From positions 1 through 36,565 of the forward strand of contig JBOGVS010000033.1 of NCBI GenBank assembly GCA_050692555.1: 36,565 bases of DNA, read 5' to 3'. A model generated the notes under the pieces. The model worked only from the letters and a program-made list of their open reading frames with translations, did no database searches and was not told the origin of the DNA. Positions within the stretch are counted from its first letter, which is position 1. Each line of letters begins with the position of its first letter. The stretch comes from DAITPV01 sp050692555 (GTDB lineage: Bacteria > Actinomycetota > UBA4738 > CALAEC01). The translations under genes and the position numbers were made by a program. This document shows positions 35,788-36,565 of this stretch, piece by piece.

Positions 35788-36565
35788 GTGACCGAGGTAC
35801 CGAGACCCGATGTGGCCACCCTCCCCGACGCGCCCGGCGCGTACCTCTTCAGGGATGGGGGGGGCCGGGTCATCTATGTGGGGAAGGCCAAGTCCCTCCG
35901 CAAGCGGCTCCCCGGTTACTGGGCCCGCCCCCTCCACCCCCGCACCGAGGCCATGGTGGAGGCCGCGGAGCGGGTGGAGTGGATCGTGGCCTCGAACGAG
36001 GTCGACGCCCTCCACCTCGAGTGGAACCTCATCCAGGAGCACCGCCCCCGGTTCAACGTCCGGTACCGGGACGACAAGTCTTATCCGTACCTGGCCATCA
36101 CGGAGTCCGAGCGGTGGCCCCGGGCCACCGTCACCCGGGCCAAGCGGCGTAAGGGCACCAGGTACTTCGGACCGTACGCCCACGCCTACGCGATCCGGGA
36201 GACCCTTGACTCCCTGACCCGGGTGTTTCCCGTTCGGACCTGCTCCAACGGGTTCTTCGACCAGCGCCGGCGGGCCGGTCGCCCGTGCCTGTACTACGAC
36301 ATCGGCCGGTGTGCGGGACCCTGCGTCCCGGAGAAGACGGGGGTCACCGAGGATGGGTACGGTGAGCTGGTCCGGTCCCTCGGAGACTTCCTGGCGGGGA
36401 ACCACCGCCCCGTGCTCCGGGACCTGGAGACCTCAATGGGCCGGGCCTCCGAAGCGGAGGAGTACGAGCTGGCGGCCCGCCACCGCGACCGGCTGGCCGC
36501 CGCTCGGAAGGTGATCGAGTCTCACGAGATGGTCCTGGCCCCCCGGGAGCACCTCGACGTGGTGG
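35788..36565 (+). CDS. uvrC: Excinuclease ABC subunit C (3' end beyond the window)
   Basis: UvrC is the dual-incision nuclease of nucleotide excision repair. The first 259 residues are visible. The GIY-YIG 3'-incision domain contains GAYLFRD (Tyr19), VIYVGKAKSLRKRL (Tyr30, Gly32, Lys33, Arg40) and VEWIVASNEVDALHLEWNLI. Cys152, Cys167, Cys175 and Cys179 form a C-x14-C-x7-C-x3-C set like the iron-sulfur ligands described for UvrC. A UVR motif that binds UvrB lies near 214-240. The C-terminal RNase H-like and helix-hairpin-helix parts are off the edge. GTG 35788 is chosen over ATG 35773 because the ATG overlaps the TACAAT promoter element. With uvrA and uvrB it completes the excinuclease set. 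Confidence 0.96.
   Translation, partial: MTEVPRPDVATLPDAPGAYLFRDGGGRVIYVGKAKSLRKRLPGYWARPLHPRTEAMVEAAERVEWIVASNEVDALHLEWNLIQEHRPRFNVRYRDDKSYPYLAITESERWPRATVTRAKRRKGTRYFGPYAHAYAIRETLDSLTRVFPVRTCSNGFFDQRRRAGRPCLYYDIGRCAGPCVPEKTGVTEDGYGELVRSLGDFLAGNHRPVLRDLETSMGRASEAEEYELAARHRDRLAAARKVIESHEMVLAPREHLDVV

Overview
The window is GC-rich, densely coded, bacterial DNA. The backbone order polA - rpsA - coaE - uvrB - uvrA - uvrC, together with a four-repeat S1 protein, is characteristic of Actinomycetota, and GTG starts are frequent. A beta-helix/RTX surface repertoire and a predicted di-myo-inositol-phosphate-type fusion enzyme point to a less-studied, possibly deep-branching lineage, but the sequence alone does not name it. 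Two runs of exactly 100 N (8359-8458 and 16155-16254) mark scaffold joins of unknown true length, so this is a draft or metagenome assembly. Three genes are cut at those joins and uvrC is cut at the right edge.

Left block (1-8358, all minus strand): gltB (ferredoxin- or NADPH-type glutamate synthase large subunit, no gltD in view) follows a complete ferric-iron ABC transporter operon read as binding protein -> fused permease -> ATPase, with overlapping genes. Across the first gap lies the first codons of a DtxR-family metal regulator, divergent from polA. Their -10 elements overlap.

Middle block (8540-20014, plus strand): polA, a secreted beta-helix/RTX protein, rpsA, coaE, a HAD hydrolase, gap, a cupin with a zinc-ribbon tail, a DUF2203 protein, uvrB and a PPK2 polyphosphate kinase.

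Accessory block (20051-27580): a 927-residue LuxR-type ATPase regulator of the LAL/MalT class is divergent from a tight four-gene run: a 67-residue protein, a CSLREA-type beta-helix protein, a tandem P-domain/Calx-beta protein and a small lysine-glycine-rich exported protein. The last three have signal peptides and strong Shine-Dalgarno sequences. This looks like a regulated cell-surface system with no name that I know.

Right block (27601-36565): an amidohydrolase, a nucleotidyltransferase/CDP-alcohol phosphotransferase fusion resembling the inositol-phosphate enzyme IPCT-DIPPS, uvrA, a lipoprotein with seven propeller-like repeats plus a cupredoxin domain, a minus-strand polysaccharide-deacetylase-like protein, and the 5' part of uvrC.

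Two translation-initiation styles are visible. Many housekeeping genes begin with GTG 6-8 bases after a TANNNT hexamer and have no Shine-Dalgarno sequence, consistent with leaderless mRNAs. The secreted operon and gltB use strong GGAGG-type sites. No tRNA, rRNA, insertion sequence, integrase, prophage or CRISPR array was seen.
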